Positions 1 to 11,800 of a stretch of 64,000 bases of DNA are shown here, in pieces. The translations under genes and the position numbers were made by a program. This DNA is from Symbiodinium natans (Eukaryota; Sar; Dinophyceae; Suessiales; Symbiodiniaceae). The stretch covers positions 32,501-96,500 of the forward strand of contig CAJNDS010000902.1 in NCBI GenBank assembly GCA_905221605.1, given 5' to 3'. The first letter of the stretch is position 1; each line of letters opens with the position of its first letter. The notes beneath the pieces were generated by a model. It ran no database searches. It saw nothing but the letters and a program-made list of their open reading frames with translations, and had not been told where the DNA came from.

Positions 1-66
1 GGTTTAGGAGGGTTTAGGAGGGTTTAGGAGGGTTTAGGAGGGTTTAGGGTTTTGGGTTTAGGGTTT
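1..66. repeat. Variant telomere-like array at the window edge
   Basis: Five GGTTTAGGAG decamers followed by TTTAGGG units. This is internal repeat rather than a chromosome end, since unique sequence follows and the array does not continue. Confidence 0.7.
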
Positions 67-1206
67 TGGGTTTAGGGGCAGGTGCTTGAAGGGTAGGTGT
101 TTGAAGGTTAGGATTTAGGGGGGGCCCATGGGCTTGCGAGGACGAGGGTTCAGGGCGTTAAGGCTGCAACAGTCTTGGGCTTTTTTTATTTCCATTGGGG
201 GGGGGGGGGGGGGTTGTAAGGATCCAAGGATTCACTTTCCCCTACCCCCACCCCTCCCCTCCCCTCCCCCTAGTTTTTGAGAATCCCCCCTGACCCCCCT
301 ACTGGCGGAAGCCCCCCCATCTGCACTCAGGAAGCCGCTGTTCCTGCTTCATGGCCAACTCGGACCTGCAAACCCTAAACCCTAAACCCTAAACCCTAAA
401 CCCTAAACCCTAAACCCTACTTCAAATCCTTGCTGGTTCTTCAGTCGGAAATTTGGGGAACTGATGTACCGCATAGCGTCCCATAGACCCAGAATAAGAG
501 TTGTCCGTAACTTGCAACCCATCATTGCACTGCGGAATGGTCTTCAACTCCTGAGCGTCTTAGCATGCGCCGACCGTTGCAGAGACTACGGCAAGTACAT
601 CCTCTTTCGTTTGTACAGGTTGACGCAGCAGAAGCAGGACCCCAAACCCTAAACCCTAAACCCTTGTGCGTGATCTCTGCTGAACCCGGCCTAGTGGTCC
701 TCAACGCCGTTGCAGTGGAAGACGCCTCCTCCTGCGCCAGGGTTGTAAAAACCAAAACTCTTACTTCCTTCTCAGGGTTTAGGGAGTTTGGCATTTAGGG
801 TTTAGGGTTTGGGGTTCAAGGGTTGAGGAGTCGAGGATTAAGGGTTAAGGGTTAAGGGTTAAGGGTTCAGGGTTTAGGTTTAGGGTTTAGGGTTTAGGGT
901 TTAGGGTCTAGGGTCTAGGGTTTAGGGTTTAGGGTTTAGGGTTTACGGTTTAGGGTTAGGGTTTAGGGTGTCTAACATAACCTTACATCCAGCGACCCTC
1001 AAAGCCCTTGAGAGCTGACATTTTTCGAATCTTTTTTTGTGCCTTGTAGGGTTTAGGGTTTAGGGTTTAGGGTTTAGGGTTTAGGGTTTAGGGTTTAGGG
1101 TTTAGGGTTTGGGGTTTGGGGTTTGGGGTTTGGGGTTTGGGGTTTGGGGTTTAGGGTTTAGGGTTTTAGGGTCCCCCTTATCCTGCCTAGGATGTGCGGC
1201 CCCGGC

Positions 1207-1250
1207 CTTTGCTGCCTCAAGCTGCTCGCGCAACGAGGCAATCTCCCGAC
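1207..1250 (-). CDS. Coiled-coil mini-exon (REIASLREQLEAAK)
   Basis: CGAG|G acceptor and a GC donor with the same AAG|GCCGGG context as the exon at 4146-4211. The peptide is a clean heptad-like coil. The left flank here is TTTAGGG-oriented, an exception to the usual polarity. Confidence 0.42.
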
Positions 1251-1408
1251 CTCGAGGAAAGCTCGGCATAGGGTTTAGGGTTTAGTAGGGTTTAGGGTTT
1301 AGGATTTAGGTTTAGGATTTAGGGTTTAGGAGTTGGGATTTAGGGTTGCTAGTCACTTCACGCCTGCAGGCACATCAGTGGCACGCAAGAGAGGCTTCAA
1401 CTGTTATG

Positions 1409-1509
1409 CTTGGGATGTTCCCCCTTATACCAACAGTCCTGAATAGGTTTAGAATGGGGGTACTACAATGCCTATGAAGGACTGTTAGTACAATGGGTAA
1501 CATCCCAAG
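1409..1509. mobile_element. MITE family 1
   Basis: Near-palindromic element of ~100 bp with terminal inverted repeats TTGGGATGTTCCCCCTTATA. The two arms meet around a central GGGGGTAC. Confidence 0.85.
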
Positions 1510-2138
1510 TTTAAACCGCAGCCGTGGGATCTGTAAGCTCTTGGCCTAGGTCCTTCACCAACTCCCCACACCACCCACCAGCCTAATCAAAAAACAAACT
1601 CCTGCAAACCCTACTCCCGAACAATGTTCATGCATTTTATATACATGCTACATATATACATATATAGATATATATACATATTGTGTATACAGAAAAAGCT
1701 ATGCTCTGAAACCCAGCCTGCGTGCGTTTTCAACCCAGAAGGGGAGCTCAGGGGGAGCTTAGGGGAGTTTAAGGGAGGTTAACCTTCCCCCCCCCCCCCC
1801 CCTCAAGTCGCTGAAACCCCCCGAGGCGCCGAACGTTGCGACTCAAACTTCTCTCGGAACTCGTCGAGGTCGCGGAGGGTCTCAGCAACGTGGGGAGCCC
1901 CATAAACCCGAGTCTCCTCACTCTCGAGCTCCCCAAACCCTACCACGAACCCTGTAACCCCAATACCACCCCCATCATAGCACCCTACCAGAACACCCTG
2001 TTATTCCGATTACAGCACCCTATTCTGACCCTATGTTGACCTTATTAAAAGTCCGTCAGCCTATGGCCCTGTAGCCCAAGGCCCTAAACCCTAAACCCGA
2101 AACCCGAAAAAAAACCCTGTAGCCCAAGATCCCTAAAC

Positions 2139-2181
2139 CCTGCTGCCTCATCCTCCTCGAGCACGGCCTCAGCTCCTCGAC
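2139..2181 (-). CDS. Candidate acidic exon (GAEAVLEEDEAA)
   Basis: ATCAG|G acceptor (a stronger CTGCAG lies at 2198). The donor would be G|GTTTAGGG, formed by the first telomere-like unit of the intron. The phase does not join cleanly with neighbouring candidates, so the boundaries are tentative. Confidence 0.3.
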
Positions 2182-2479
2182 CTGATCTTGCGGAGAGCTG
2201 CAGGGGAGGAAGGTCTAGGGTTTAGGATTTTAGGTTTAGGGTTTAGGGTTTAGAGTTTAGGGTTTAGGGTTTAGGGTTTAGCGTTTAGTGTATAGGGTTT
2301 AGGGTTTAGGGTTTAGTTTCGGGTTTAGGTGTGGGTTTAGGGTTTAGGGTTAGGGTTTAGGGTTTAGGGTTAGGGTTTAGGGGGTTTAGGGTTTAGGTTT
2401 AGGGTTTAGGGTTTAGGGTTTATTTTTAGGTGGAAACGAAGAGGGGGCTCTCAGCGTTGAGTTTAGGTTTCGGGTTGTG

Positions 2480-3070
2480 AGGTGCTACCTGCACCAAGTA
2501 CACCCTAAACCCTTAAACTGGGTAACGCCCCGCGAAACGACCCGCGCCGTAGCAGGCTGGTTTTTTGGGTTGTTTTGTTAGTTTTGTCGAGGTGAAAAGC
2601 ACGATTTCTGCATGACATTGTTTCGATAGCAGGGGCCAATGTCGCGCACCGTCCGAACGTTTGGAGCGAATGTTTTGTCGAGTTTGCGGTTGTGGGAAGC
2701 CTTTTTTTCGTGGTTTTTCCCAGGCGAAAAGCACGTTTTGGTGTTACATGTCACGGTCGCGCGTAAACAGGTTTTCACGGGTTTGCGGATAAAATGGGTT
2801 TTTTTTATTTTTTAAGTTAAAGTAGCGTCTCCGGAGCTTCCGGGGCTTAGTTGTTTTTTTTGGGGGGGGGCGTGTGGGGAAGGACAGGGCAGAATGGTAT
2901 TTTTTCCTCGGAAAAACGCGCAGTTGGGTTTGACAAGGTCTGTTCTGGGGAATCCTTTTGAGACAGGAGAAAAATGGTATTCGTATGTGGTTCCTTGAAA
3001 ACGTCATAGTGTTGTCGATTGAAAAATGTGTTTTTTCTCGAGCGGTGCTAGCGTTTCGGTGTTTTGTAGA
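2480..3070. other. Gene-less stretch, TTTTCG-rich
   Basis: No supported exon. The sequence is rich in TTTTCG/CGAAAA words, a texture also seen at 6390-6720 and 53340-53690, possibly remnants of one unclassified repeat class. Confidence 0.4.
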
Positions 3071-3074
3071 AAGC

Positions 3075-3222
3075 TCAGAGTGCAGGGCACTTCTGGTCTT
3101 GCACTGCTTCGGGCTTTGGTTTGAGGATTGAGGGTGCATGACACTTCTGGCTTACACTGCTTGGTGCTTTGGGTTGAGGATTGAGGGTGCATGACACGTT
3201 TGGGCTTGCACTGCTTCGGGTT
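3075..3222. repeat. Tandem repeat of ~60 bp
   Basis: Three copies sharing GCACTGCTT and GGATTGAGGGTGCATGACAC. Confidence 0.75.
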
Positions 3223-4145
3223 TAGGGTTGAGGGCCTGGGGTGTAGGGTTTAGGGTTTAGGGTCAAGGGTTTAGGGTTTAGGGTTTGAGGATTTAGGGTC
3301 TCGGGTTTAGGGCTTCATGGCTTAAAGCCCTGACGCCTTTCCTATAGAGACCCCTGAGCACTTAAGCCCCAAAGCCCTTCGCTTCTCAAGCCCTTAGGTC
3401 CGAAATCCTGCAGACCCTAAACCCCAAACCCCTCAACCAGCTTCTGTAAGCTCGCGAGTCGATGTTTTGGGTTTGGGTTGCAGGGCTTAGGGTTTATAGG
3501 GTTTAGGGTTTAGGGTTGATAGGGTTGATAGGGTTTAGGGTTTAGGGTTTAGGGTTGAGGCTTAGGGTTTCGGGTTTAGGGTTTAGGGTACAGGGTTTAG
3601 GATTTAGGGTAAAGCCTGCCAGTCCTGATGTCTGGGGAAACTGGACGGCCCCTCCCCCCACCCCTCCCCCCCCCACCCATCTGGCACGAACTCCAACGAA
3701 ACGCCGGAAGACATGCGGCAACAACGCGAAAAGACCTGAAGACACATAGCAACAACTCCAAAAGACCTGAAAACAAGCAAAACCCGCGGGTCAATTGGTA
3801 GGGCGTTAGCTTAAACTGCCCGACCCTTAAACTGCCCGACGTCCAATCCTAAAACATGTTAAGGCTTAAGCCCTCAAACCGCACACCTTTACTCCCAAGC
3901 ACCTAAACCCTGAAAACCCACAACTACACTTCCCAAACCCTTCCTCCGAAGCCCTTAAACCCTTAGGCTCTTAACCTTCAAACCCTTAAACTCCCTAAAC
4001 CCTAGACCCGACACCCTAAACCCTAAGCCCTAAGCCCTAAGCCCTAAGCCCTAAGCCCTAAGCCCTAAGCCCTAAGCCCTAAGCCCTCAAACCCTAGACC
4101 CTAAGCTTAAACCCTAAAGCCCGAAGTCCTTTAACCCCACCCGGC

Positions 4146-4211
4146 CTTGAGGCTCTTTCGCCGTAGTGCCTCCTCGGCGATCCGGCGCCCGCGCGCCGCT
4201 TCAGCCAAGGC
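4146..4211 (-). CDS. Coiled-coil mini-exon (ALAEAARGRRIAEEALRRK)
   Basis: GAG|G acceptor, GC donor (AAG|GCCGGG), 66 bases, phase 0 at both ends. Alternating E/R/A peptide with high coiled-coil potential. Telomere-like arrays on both sides with outward polarity. Confidence 0.5.
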
Positions 4212-4336
4212 CTCGTGGTCCAGGGTTTAGGGTTTAGGGTTTAGGGTTTAGGGTCCAGGGTCCAGGGTCCAGGGTTTAGGGTTTAGGGTTTAGGGTTTAG
4301 GGTTTAGGGTTTAGGGTTAAACGGTTTAGGGTTTAC

Positions 4337-4476
4337 TACTTGGAGGTTCATGGTACTTAGTAACCCAATTATAACTGTACTTAGAACCCAATTCTAACCC
4401 TCTCAGGGTACTTAAGGGGCTTATATGTGGGTTATAACTACCTGATAATGGGTCACTAAGTACCCTGAACCTCCAA
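4337..4476. mobile_element. MITE family 3
   Basis: TACTTGGAGGTTCATGGTAC ... ACCCTGAACCTCCAA inverted ends, about 140 bp, with internal palindromic TAACTGTACTTA motifs. Confidence 0.75.
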
Positions 4477-4816
4477 CGAGGGGATCCGAGGAACGGGCCT
4501 GTAATTTGGGTCCCCTGTGATACAACCCTTACATACACTATACGTAATGAGGGCCCCATTCTTCGCATCCCTGTAATTCCCTTTCAACAAGGGTAAGGGG
4601 CCATACTAAGGGCCTATGGCTCCAACCTTGGATTCAGGGATTAGGGAGTTTTAGGGTTTAGGGTTTCGGGTTTAGGGTTTAGGGTTTAGGGTTTAGGGTT
4701 TAGGGTTTAGGGTTTAGGTCTAGGGAGTGTAAGGGGTTCTGGGGTTCTTACAAAGTTGTTGCTGGGGCGTACTTTAGAAGACACAATCCCTACGCGACTG
4801 CAGGACGCGATAGTCC

Positions 4817-4951
4817 AATACAGGGGTCGGAACGATTACTAATAGGATTCGCTTACGGTCCCTATATATTTAAAGTATAGTAACCCCCCAAAACCCTAAA
4901 CCCTAAACCCTGTTATCCCCTATAAGAATTTCAAGGCCCCTATATTTTAGA
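4817..4951. mobile_element. MITE family 4 with internal telomere repeats
   Basis: CAGGGGTCGGAACGATTACT at the left and AAGGCCCCTATA at the right. The middle AAAACCCTA has grown to three CCCTAAA-type units. Confidence 0.7.
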
Positions 4952-5156
4952 GAAGGGCTTCGGGTTAATCCATTTAAGGCCTCAGCGCTTGGCACTGCAA
5001 GCTTTCACTCAACCCTATACCGTTTGAAGCCTGAAACCCTAAACCCCACACAAACTTAAACTCCACACCCTCAACCCTAAACCCTAAACGCGAACCCTCA
5101 ACCCTAAACCCTGCGCCAACTTAAGCCGCAAACTCTCTACTCTCGTCCGGCGTTGC

Positions 5157-5201
5157 CTCTTCCGTCTCCTGTTGCTGGCGCTGGGCCATAGCCAGTGCTG
5201 C
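5157..5201 (-). CDS. Coiled-coil mini-exon (AALAMAQRQQQETEE)
   Basis: CCAG|G acceptor, GC donor (GAG|GCAACG), 45 bases, phase 0 at both ends. Helix-forming Q/E/A-rich peptide. Joins in frame with the exons at 7730-7792 and 4146-4211. Confidence 0.38.
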
Positions 5202-7041
5202 CTGGTGGGCTCATCAAGGCAACCCTAAACCCTAAACCCTAGACCCTAGACCCTAGACCCTAAACCCTAGACCCTAGACCCTAGACCCTAAACCCTAAAC
5301 CTCTGCAGGGCCTTCAAGGGGCTGAGTGCTTTGAGGAGGCGCCGTTGAGCTAGGGTGTACACAGTGCCTAAACCCTAAACCCTAATCCCCAAACCCTAAA
5401 CCCTAAACCCCAAACCCTAAGCCCTCCGTGGCTCCCCATAGAAACCCTTCGACGCCTCCGTGTCCGCTCGAAGCCTCCCTTCAGACACCAGAGCTGCCTG
5501 GCAACAAAAACATCACCACAGGCAGGGTTTAGGGCTTCGGGTTTAGGGTTCAGGGTTTAGGCGGTGTACGGTCTCTACATGGTAGTATAATGATATGAGA
5601 AGTTATAATTACCGAATCATATAAGAAGTGCATGATAGGCCCTAACTTTGGGGCATGCTAAACTACAGTATACGGAGTATACTTGAACAGATCCAAGCCC
5701 CAGTTTAGATCCCCTTGTCGAGCTGTGCCTAAACCCTGAACCCTAAACCCTAAACAGTAAACTCTAAACCCTAAACCCTAAACCCGAAACCCTAAACCCC
5801 AAACCCTAAACCCTAAACCCTAAACCCCAAACCCCAAACCCTAAACCCTTCTCGGGTCCAGGTTCCCTCATACTCCCCACTGCTCCCTAAGGCACCCGAA
5901 GCTTGGCTCCCCAAGCTTCCCTAAGGTTCCCTCGGCACCTAGGGTTTAGGGTTGAGGATTTAGGGTTTAGGGTTTAGGGTTTACGGTTTAGGGTTGAAAT
6001 TGCCTCCCTTAAGGACCCTAGAACCCTACTCTGGAGTAGACCCTGGAAAAAATGTATATACTTTTTAGGCATAAGTAGCTATACTAGGAGCCCAGAAGCA
6101 AACAAAAGCATTAAAGTATAGCACTCCAAAACCCAGATAATACCCTGGCTTCAGTAGATTGTAGGAGCGGTCAGCAACAAAAATCAGAGAGGGCAGAATT
6201 TAGGCTTTTTGGGGTTCAGGGATTGAAGTGACATCACTCGTAGAGTTTGGGGTTTAGGGGGATCGTTTGCGGTCACCGGTTTCCTGCCGCCCTGCGGAAA
6301 ACATATGTGAGAAAGCAGGCGTGAACTGTGGACAACCACCCGCAGCGCAACCCCCAAAAAACCTCAACCCCCCCCCCCCCCCAGTGCTAAAACATCCTGC
6401 CGCATGGTTTTCCGTCGTAGATTTACATGTCTGCTTTTGAAAATACACGTTTTTTCCATGGTTTTCTGTGTTTTTTCAAGGCCTTCGAATCTCAAACAAA
6501 CATGCTCCGTTCGTGCGGAATTGTTTAAAACCTCGGGTTTTGGCACATTCACGGGCGTCACATTTCGAGTTGGGCGAATTCAGGTCGTGAGCAGCAAAAA
6601 CGCTGGTATTTACAGTGTTTTCGGGTTTTGCAGGCCAAATATCAGAGTTTTCAGAAAACGCAGATTTTTATGTTTTTGTTGCATTGTTAGCGTTGTTGGA
6701 AAACGTCTGGGTGGCATGGTTGATAATATGTATGTTCTGACAGGGGAATAGTATGTTATTAGTACAGCATACTCTTGCTATTATGCAGTGTATACATTAT
6801 GCACAAGCACAGAATTCTTTTGTTGGCAAGCTCGAGGGTTCAAGTTTGGACTTCTCCAGCTCACGTGCTGAGCTGGCTTAGGCATTGCTTTGTGATGTGC
6901 AGTTCTTTTGGTGGGTGGGAGTAGGAGAGTTTGGAACCCTACACTTTAAACCTGAAAACCGAAAGCCACAAGAGGTCGGGTTTAGTTTCGGGGTCTAGGC
7001 TTAGGTTAGGCTTTTTTCAGGGTTTTCTTTGGGGAGTTTGG

Positions 7042-7113
7042 GGCTGCACTTGTTTGGGATATCAGGGCTGCACTGCTTTGGGGTGTCAGGGCTGCACTGC
7101 CTCGGGAAGTCGG
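7042..7113. repeat. 24-bp tandem repeat, three units
   Basis: Three units starting GGGCTGCACT. Confidence 0.75.
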
Positions 7114-7392
7114 GCTTCTTTGTGGGGACGGGAGTTTGGAACCCCAATGGCTGCACGCAAGACACCACCCCCCACCCCCCCCCACCCACCCCGAAACTCA
7201 GATGTACAATTCGTGCGTTTTACCTGACGGTAATCCATGCAGTAGCTAACACATGAAGTCTACAGCATATTCCTTGCAGTTTAGGGTTTACGGGTCTAGT
7301 GCCTGGGGTGCTGCATGGCAGTATAAGAGACAATGGTCACTGAGATGCACGGCCAGGGCCTCACATCAGGGCGTACATTTGCGCAATATTAT

Positions 7393-7492
7393 GGGGGTTT
7401 ACGAAAATCGGGGACCCCTAGAATGATAGACCCCCCAAAATAGTAGGATCCCCTTGTATCCCAGTAAGGAACCGCTAATTTCGGAAACCCCC
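7393..7492. mobile_element. MITE family 5
   Basis: GGGGGTTTACGAAAATCGGG ... CTAATTTCGGAAACCCCC inverted ends, 100 bp. Confidence 0.8.
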
Positions 7493-7587
7493 AGGCAACG
7501 GGCTTGTCCGCCCCCTCCACGCGAAGTCCTGAAGCTTAGACCTAAAACAAAAAAGCCAAGCCCAACCCTGGTAAGCCCCCGAAGAAC

Positions 7588-7693
7588 CCTAACCGAAACC
7601 CTAAACCCTAAACCCTAAACCCTAAACCCTAAACCCTAAACCCTAAACCCTAAACCCTAAACCCTAAACCCTAAACCCTAAACCCTAAACCCC
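7588..7693. repeat. CCCTAAA array
   Basis: About 15 uninterrupted heptamers, ending in AAACCCCC variants next to the mini-exon at 7730. Confidence 0.95.
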
Positions 7694-7729
7694 CAAACCC
7701 CCAAAACCCCCAAACCCCCGGAGACCGAC

Positions 7730-7792
7730 CTTGGCTTCCTCCAGCAGAGTCTGCCGATGCTCGTGCAGCTGCCTCTCCTTTGCAAGGCACTC
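7730..7792 (-). CDS. Coiled-coil mini-exon (ECLAKERQLHEHRQTLLEEAK)
   Basis: AG|G acceptor, GT donor (AAG|GTCGG), 63 bases, phase 0 at both ends. The peptide has strong coiled-coil character. Flanked by CCCTAAA arrays on the left and TTTAGGG on the right. Confidence 0.5.
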
Positions 7793-7904
7793 CTCGGCGC
7801 ACGGCTTCAGCAAAGGGTTTAGGGTTTAGGGTTTAGAGTTTAGGGTTTAGGGTTTAGGGTTTAGGGTTAGGGTTATTTTAACACAGGACTTCTAGGTCCT
7901 TAGA

Positions 7905-8300
7905 AGAACCTAAAACGGTACTAATGTGGATACAAGATTCGGAATAATGTTATTGAGATTCATACGACTAATACGATGAATAATGTTACGAGTATTAAGA
8001 AGATGGCTCATATGAATCAGATTATTAATCATATGGACCATATTGGTGATATTAATCAGAAAAATCATAATAATCAAATGAGTGATATTAGTAATATAAA
8101 CAACATTTATAACAGCAATAACTTTAATAATACTAAAATGTTGATTCATAATATCTGTCATATGAATATTCATAAGGTTCATACTCATCATATGCGCAAT
8201 ACAACATTATTCTAGTAAGAACATAGCCATATAAATTGTAGGTAGTAACAATAATATTACACTCATTATAAATAAGCCTGATATTGACATATATATATAC

Positions 8301-8348
<48 letters not shown>

Positions 8349-8350
8349 GT
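7905..8350. other. AT-rich island with ATN-periodic sequence
   Basis: About 445 bases of strongly AT-rich sequence inside mixed-composition DNA. It is full of AAT, ATG, ATT and CAT triplets and ends in an AT microsatellite. Frames of 60-90 codons are open on both strands but encode only N/I/M/H-rich low-complexity peptides. Origin unknown (organellar insert, degraded microsatellite or transposon interior). Confidence 0.7.
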
Positions 8351-8464
8351 ATGACGATTTTGGGGTCTTAGAGTTCTTAGTGGGTTAAGGGCTTTAGGGC
8401 TTCGAGGAAGTCAAAGCTTTTCGGGTCTTTGGGGTGAGGGCGTCAAGGGCGTTTCGGGTACCTC

Positions 8465-8558
8465 TGTTCCCCCTTATACTAACAATAGTCAACACAGATT
8501 GTAATAGGGGGTACTGTAATCCCAATTAAGGACTGTTAGTATAAGGGGGAACATCCCA
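8465..8558. mobile_element. MITE family 1, left tip missing
   Basis: Left arm begins at GTTCCCCCTTATACTAACA; the right arm is complete to AACATCCCA. Confidence 0.8.
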
Positions 8559-8811
8559 CCCTAAAGCCCTAAATCTTAATGGTTAGGCTGCCGAGTGAGA
8601 TCCCTCAAAGGGGCTGGGAGGGCTGCGGCTTCAGGGTTCCGGTCGATGAGATGGACCAGACCGACTGGCAGACCAACCACCTCATTGATAAACCCGTAGA
8701 CCGACCAAGGGACCCCGACAAAAGACACACTCTCGCTCGCTCGCTCGCTCTCTCTCTCTCTCTCTTGAAGGTTCTGCATCTTCAAGAGTCAAGGTCAAAG
8801 TCTGTCCAAGT

Positions 8812-11800
8812 CTAGCCTTGTGCGCCCTTGGCACTTCCTCCTTCGGGAGAAATCTCACGAAAGGCTGTCAAACAAACCCCGAGAACTGTGGCAGCCTCGA
8901 TAAAGAGAGGGAGGCCGTAGTTGGAGGAATCTGAAGGGTACACAAACATGGAGATCTCCCCTACGGGCCAAGCCGTGTCATGCCACGAGTGCCGCCATGC
9001 CTTGCTAGAAATGTGGGCAAGGTCGGACCACATCTGTTCGCCCAGCCAGAGGCTGAACACCAGGACCGCAACGCCAATCCGAAATCGCCAAGCACTCTTC
9101 TGCCCCGGGTCGATGGGTTCCTTTTCCGCGTTTGTAGGATGCCAAACGGCATGCAGCAGCATCATCTGCACCAGGGTCTGATGTACAAAGTTCGGCCCAA
9201 TGAAAAAGAAGACGGCCACATGAAAGGAGGTCGTCAGCAGGATCCAGCATGTCCGCAGCCAACGGGCGAAATCGGAGTTGGAGGCTGCCAGAAAGAGCAG
9301 GGCCAAAGGAAGGTAGAGCTCCACCAACATGACGCCGAAGGACAGAGCCGCCGGAGCCCACTGAGACTGCGCAACCCATCTGTTGACATGCGGGAAGGCG
9401 GACCTGCGGAAGTCAGAACCCGACTGCCGAATACAAAGAAACAGCGGCATCTGATAGGTAGGAAACAGACAAATCTATGATGTTGCAACGTAATACAAAG
9501 AAAATGCGAATAAGATTGATAAGAAAGATATATATATATAACATGCATTATATATATATATGTATGACTTTGAAATATAGATGGATCTACATGCACACCC
9601 ACTCTACCAAGCCAGTCAAGGCCACAAGCCCTAAACCCTAAACCCTAAACCTTAAACCCTAAACCCTAAACCCTAGACCCTAAACCCTACACCCTAAACC
9701 CTAAGCCCTAAACCCTAAACCCTAAACCCTAAACCCTAAACCCTAAACCCTAAACCCTAAACCCTAGCTTCTGTCTGCGTCATCGTTTTCGGGCTCCCTG
9801 CCTCTCAACGTTGTCAGTCGTAGCTTTGCTCAGCCAGCGGCCGGACAACACCGAGGCCAGTCCTTCCACACAAAAGAAGGTTTAGGTTTAGGGTTTAGGG
9901 TCCAGGGTTTGCGGCCGCGCAGAGGCCTTGTGCCGCCCAAGAATTTCCAATATGAGCAAGTATATGTTGTTTTAAATTCTAGTAACAAGCCTAAGGTTGT
10001 AGGGTTCCCTTGCGCCTCGCCCTTGCGCTGCCTTGGGCCGTGCTAGTGTTAGGCCACGCCGGCAAACATGCTAACCACAAAACGTGGTACCGACAAGCCC
10101 CCTAGGGCCCTCACAAACCTTGCTTGCTCTAGACATCCCGGTGTCGAAGCTGTCCCTGGCCCTGGCGAAGCTGTTCATTTTTTGTCTTCCTGCTTCCTGG
10201 AAAAACGACCCTCTGCTAAGGCCCGTGGTTTCACATCGGCCATGCTGTCTTGCGCCAGCCTTGCGAGTCCCTTGCGCCACCCTTGGGCGAAACCTAAACC
10301 TTTGTTTCGGGGCGGGGCAAGCACCCCAGCGGAGGGGGGGGGGGGGGGGGGGGGGGGGGCGCAGTCGCCCCCCATTTGCAAATACTTGGCTTGTGTGCCA
10401 GATTTTAGAGACTGTGCTTGCGAGATTTTGAGCGGTGGGTTGGGGCCCCTCCACTTGCAAATAGTGCAGCAACAAAGAAAAGTTACATAAATATTGGGCA
10501 TCCCGAGCAAGTACTCTGTTTAAATATTTGCACATACTCCAGCGGGAGGGTTGGGGGGCCACAGCCCCCACATTTGCAAATGCTTGGCTTGCATGCCGGG
10601 TTTTAGTGACTGTGCTTGTGTGAGAGATTTTGAGCGGGGTGCCTCTTGAAAAGCCTAAAAAACGGGGTGCGCGACAAGCAAATACTCGGCTCTCTCAGCA
10701 CCAGCGCATGCCGGAAAGTACGCGCCTGCCGATGTTCTTGTACTCAAACACAAAGAGGCCACCCGTGGTTGAAGGCAGCACAAGGCCACTCCCCGAGGGT
10801 TCAGGGTTCAGGGTTCAGGGTTTAGGGTTTAGGGTTTAGGGTTTGAGGGTTTAAGGGTTGAGGGTTTTGCCATTGCGGGCAGCACAAGGCCGCTCCCCGA
10901 GGGTTCAGGGTTCAGGGTTTGAGGGTTTAGGGTTTGAGGGTTTTAGGGTTGAGGGTGTTACCAAAATAGCTTTAGCTTTCATCTCGTCCTGCGTACCGGA
11001 GCTTCGACAGCCCTGCAGAAAGATAAAAGGGCAAGACGTCGCAGACCAGAAAGAACCTGGGCACTCCCAAATATTCCTATTCCTTTAGGATGTTCACCCT
11101 TATGCATCTTATACTAACAGTCCTTAGGAATTGTCGTACCTCCTATTCTAATCCCTCATAAGGACTTTTAGTATAAAAGGGAACATCCCAACCCACTCCC
11201 TTTTAACTAAGAACCTGTGAACAGACAAAGCGTCCTGAGCACTGCCCAAAGAGCTTCCCGAGCCAGGCCTGTTTACGTTGAGACTCCATTGAGAAGCAGG
11301 CCGCCAGGAGGAAGAAGTAGGTGGGGTGGACGTCAAAAGTTTGCTGAAACATAACGAGCAGGCTCCTGAGAACACTGCATGAGGGCCTTCAAAAGCATAA
11401 AAGGGTGTGGCGCACCCTCTGTTGCTTTTAATACAGGTGCGTCTTTGTGTACTCACCTAGGCCAGGCTTTCGTTTTGGGTCCAACTCGGGCTATCACCTT
11501 CTTTGCACATAGAAGAATTGGCATGTTCCCCCATATACTAGCAGTCCTTCATAAGGATTACAATAGGGGGGTACCATAATCCCGATTAAGGAGCTGTTAG
11601 TATAAGGGCGAACATCCCAATGTACAAGTTTCAGCAGCCCCCCAGAAAACCTCTTCCCTTTGCAACCCACATCTCCTTCCTAAGGCCCTGTCCCCCATTT
11701 GTACAACTTCAACGAAAGCCCGCCCACTCCCCCCCCCCCCCCCGGGCAAAAAGAAAAAAAACAGGTACTACTTGAGTACTTGAAAATACAGCGAGGCGGT

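Noticed and set aside
3783-3860. tRNA-like start (GGTCAATTGGTAGGGCG)
   Set aside because: Resembles an A box, but there is no matching B box and no cloverleaf pairing.
7910-8336. Mitochondrial-type protein frames in the AT-rich island
   Set aside because: Peptides are low-complexity N/I/M/H on both strands with no recognisable family.
8288-8350. CRISPR-like array in tandem repeats
   Set aside because: No regular repeat-spacer structure anywhere; the repeats are microsatellites or telomere-like tandem units.
9005-9602. Open frames overlapping HTTM exon 5 in other frames (124, 122 and 166 codons)
   Set aside because: Shadows of the real exon; the same shadows recur in copy B with non-conservative differences.
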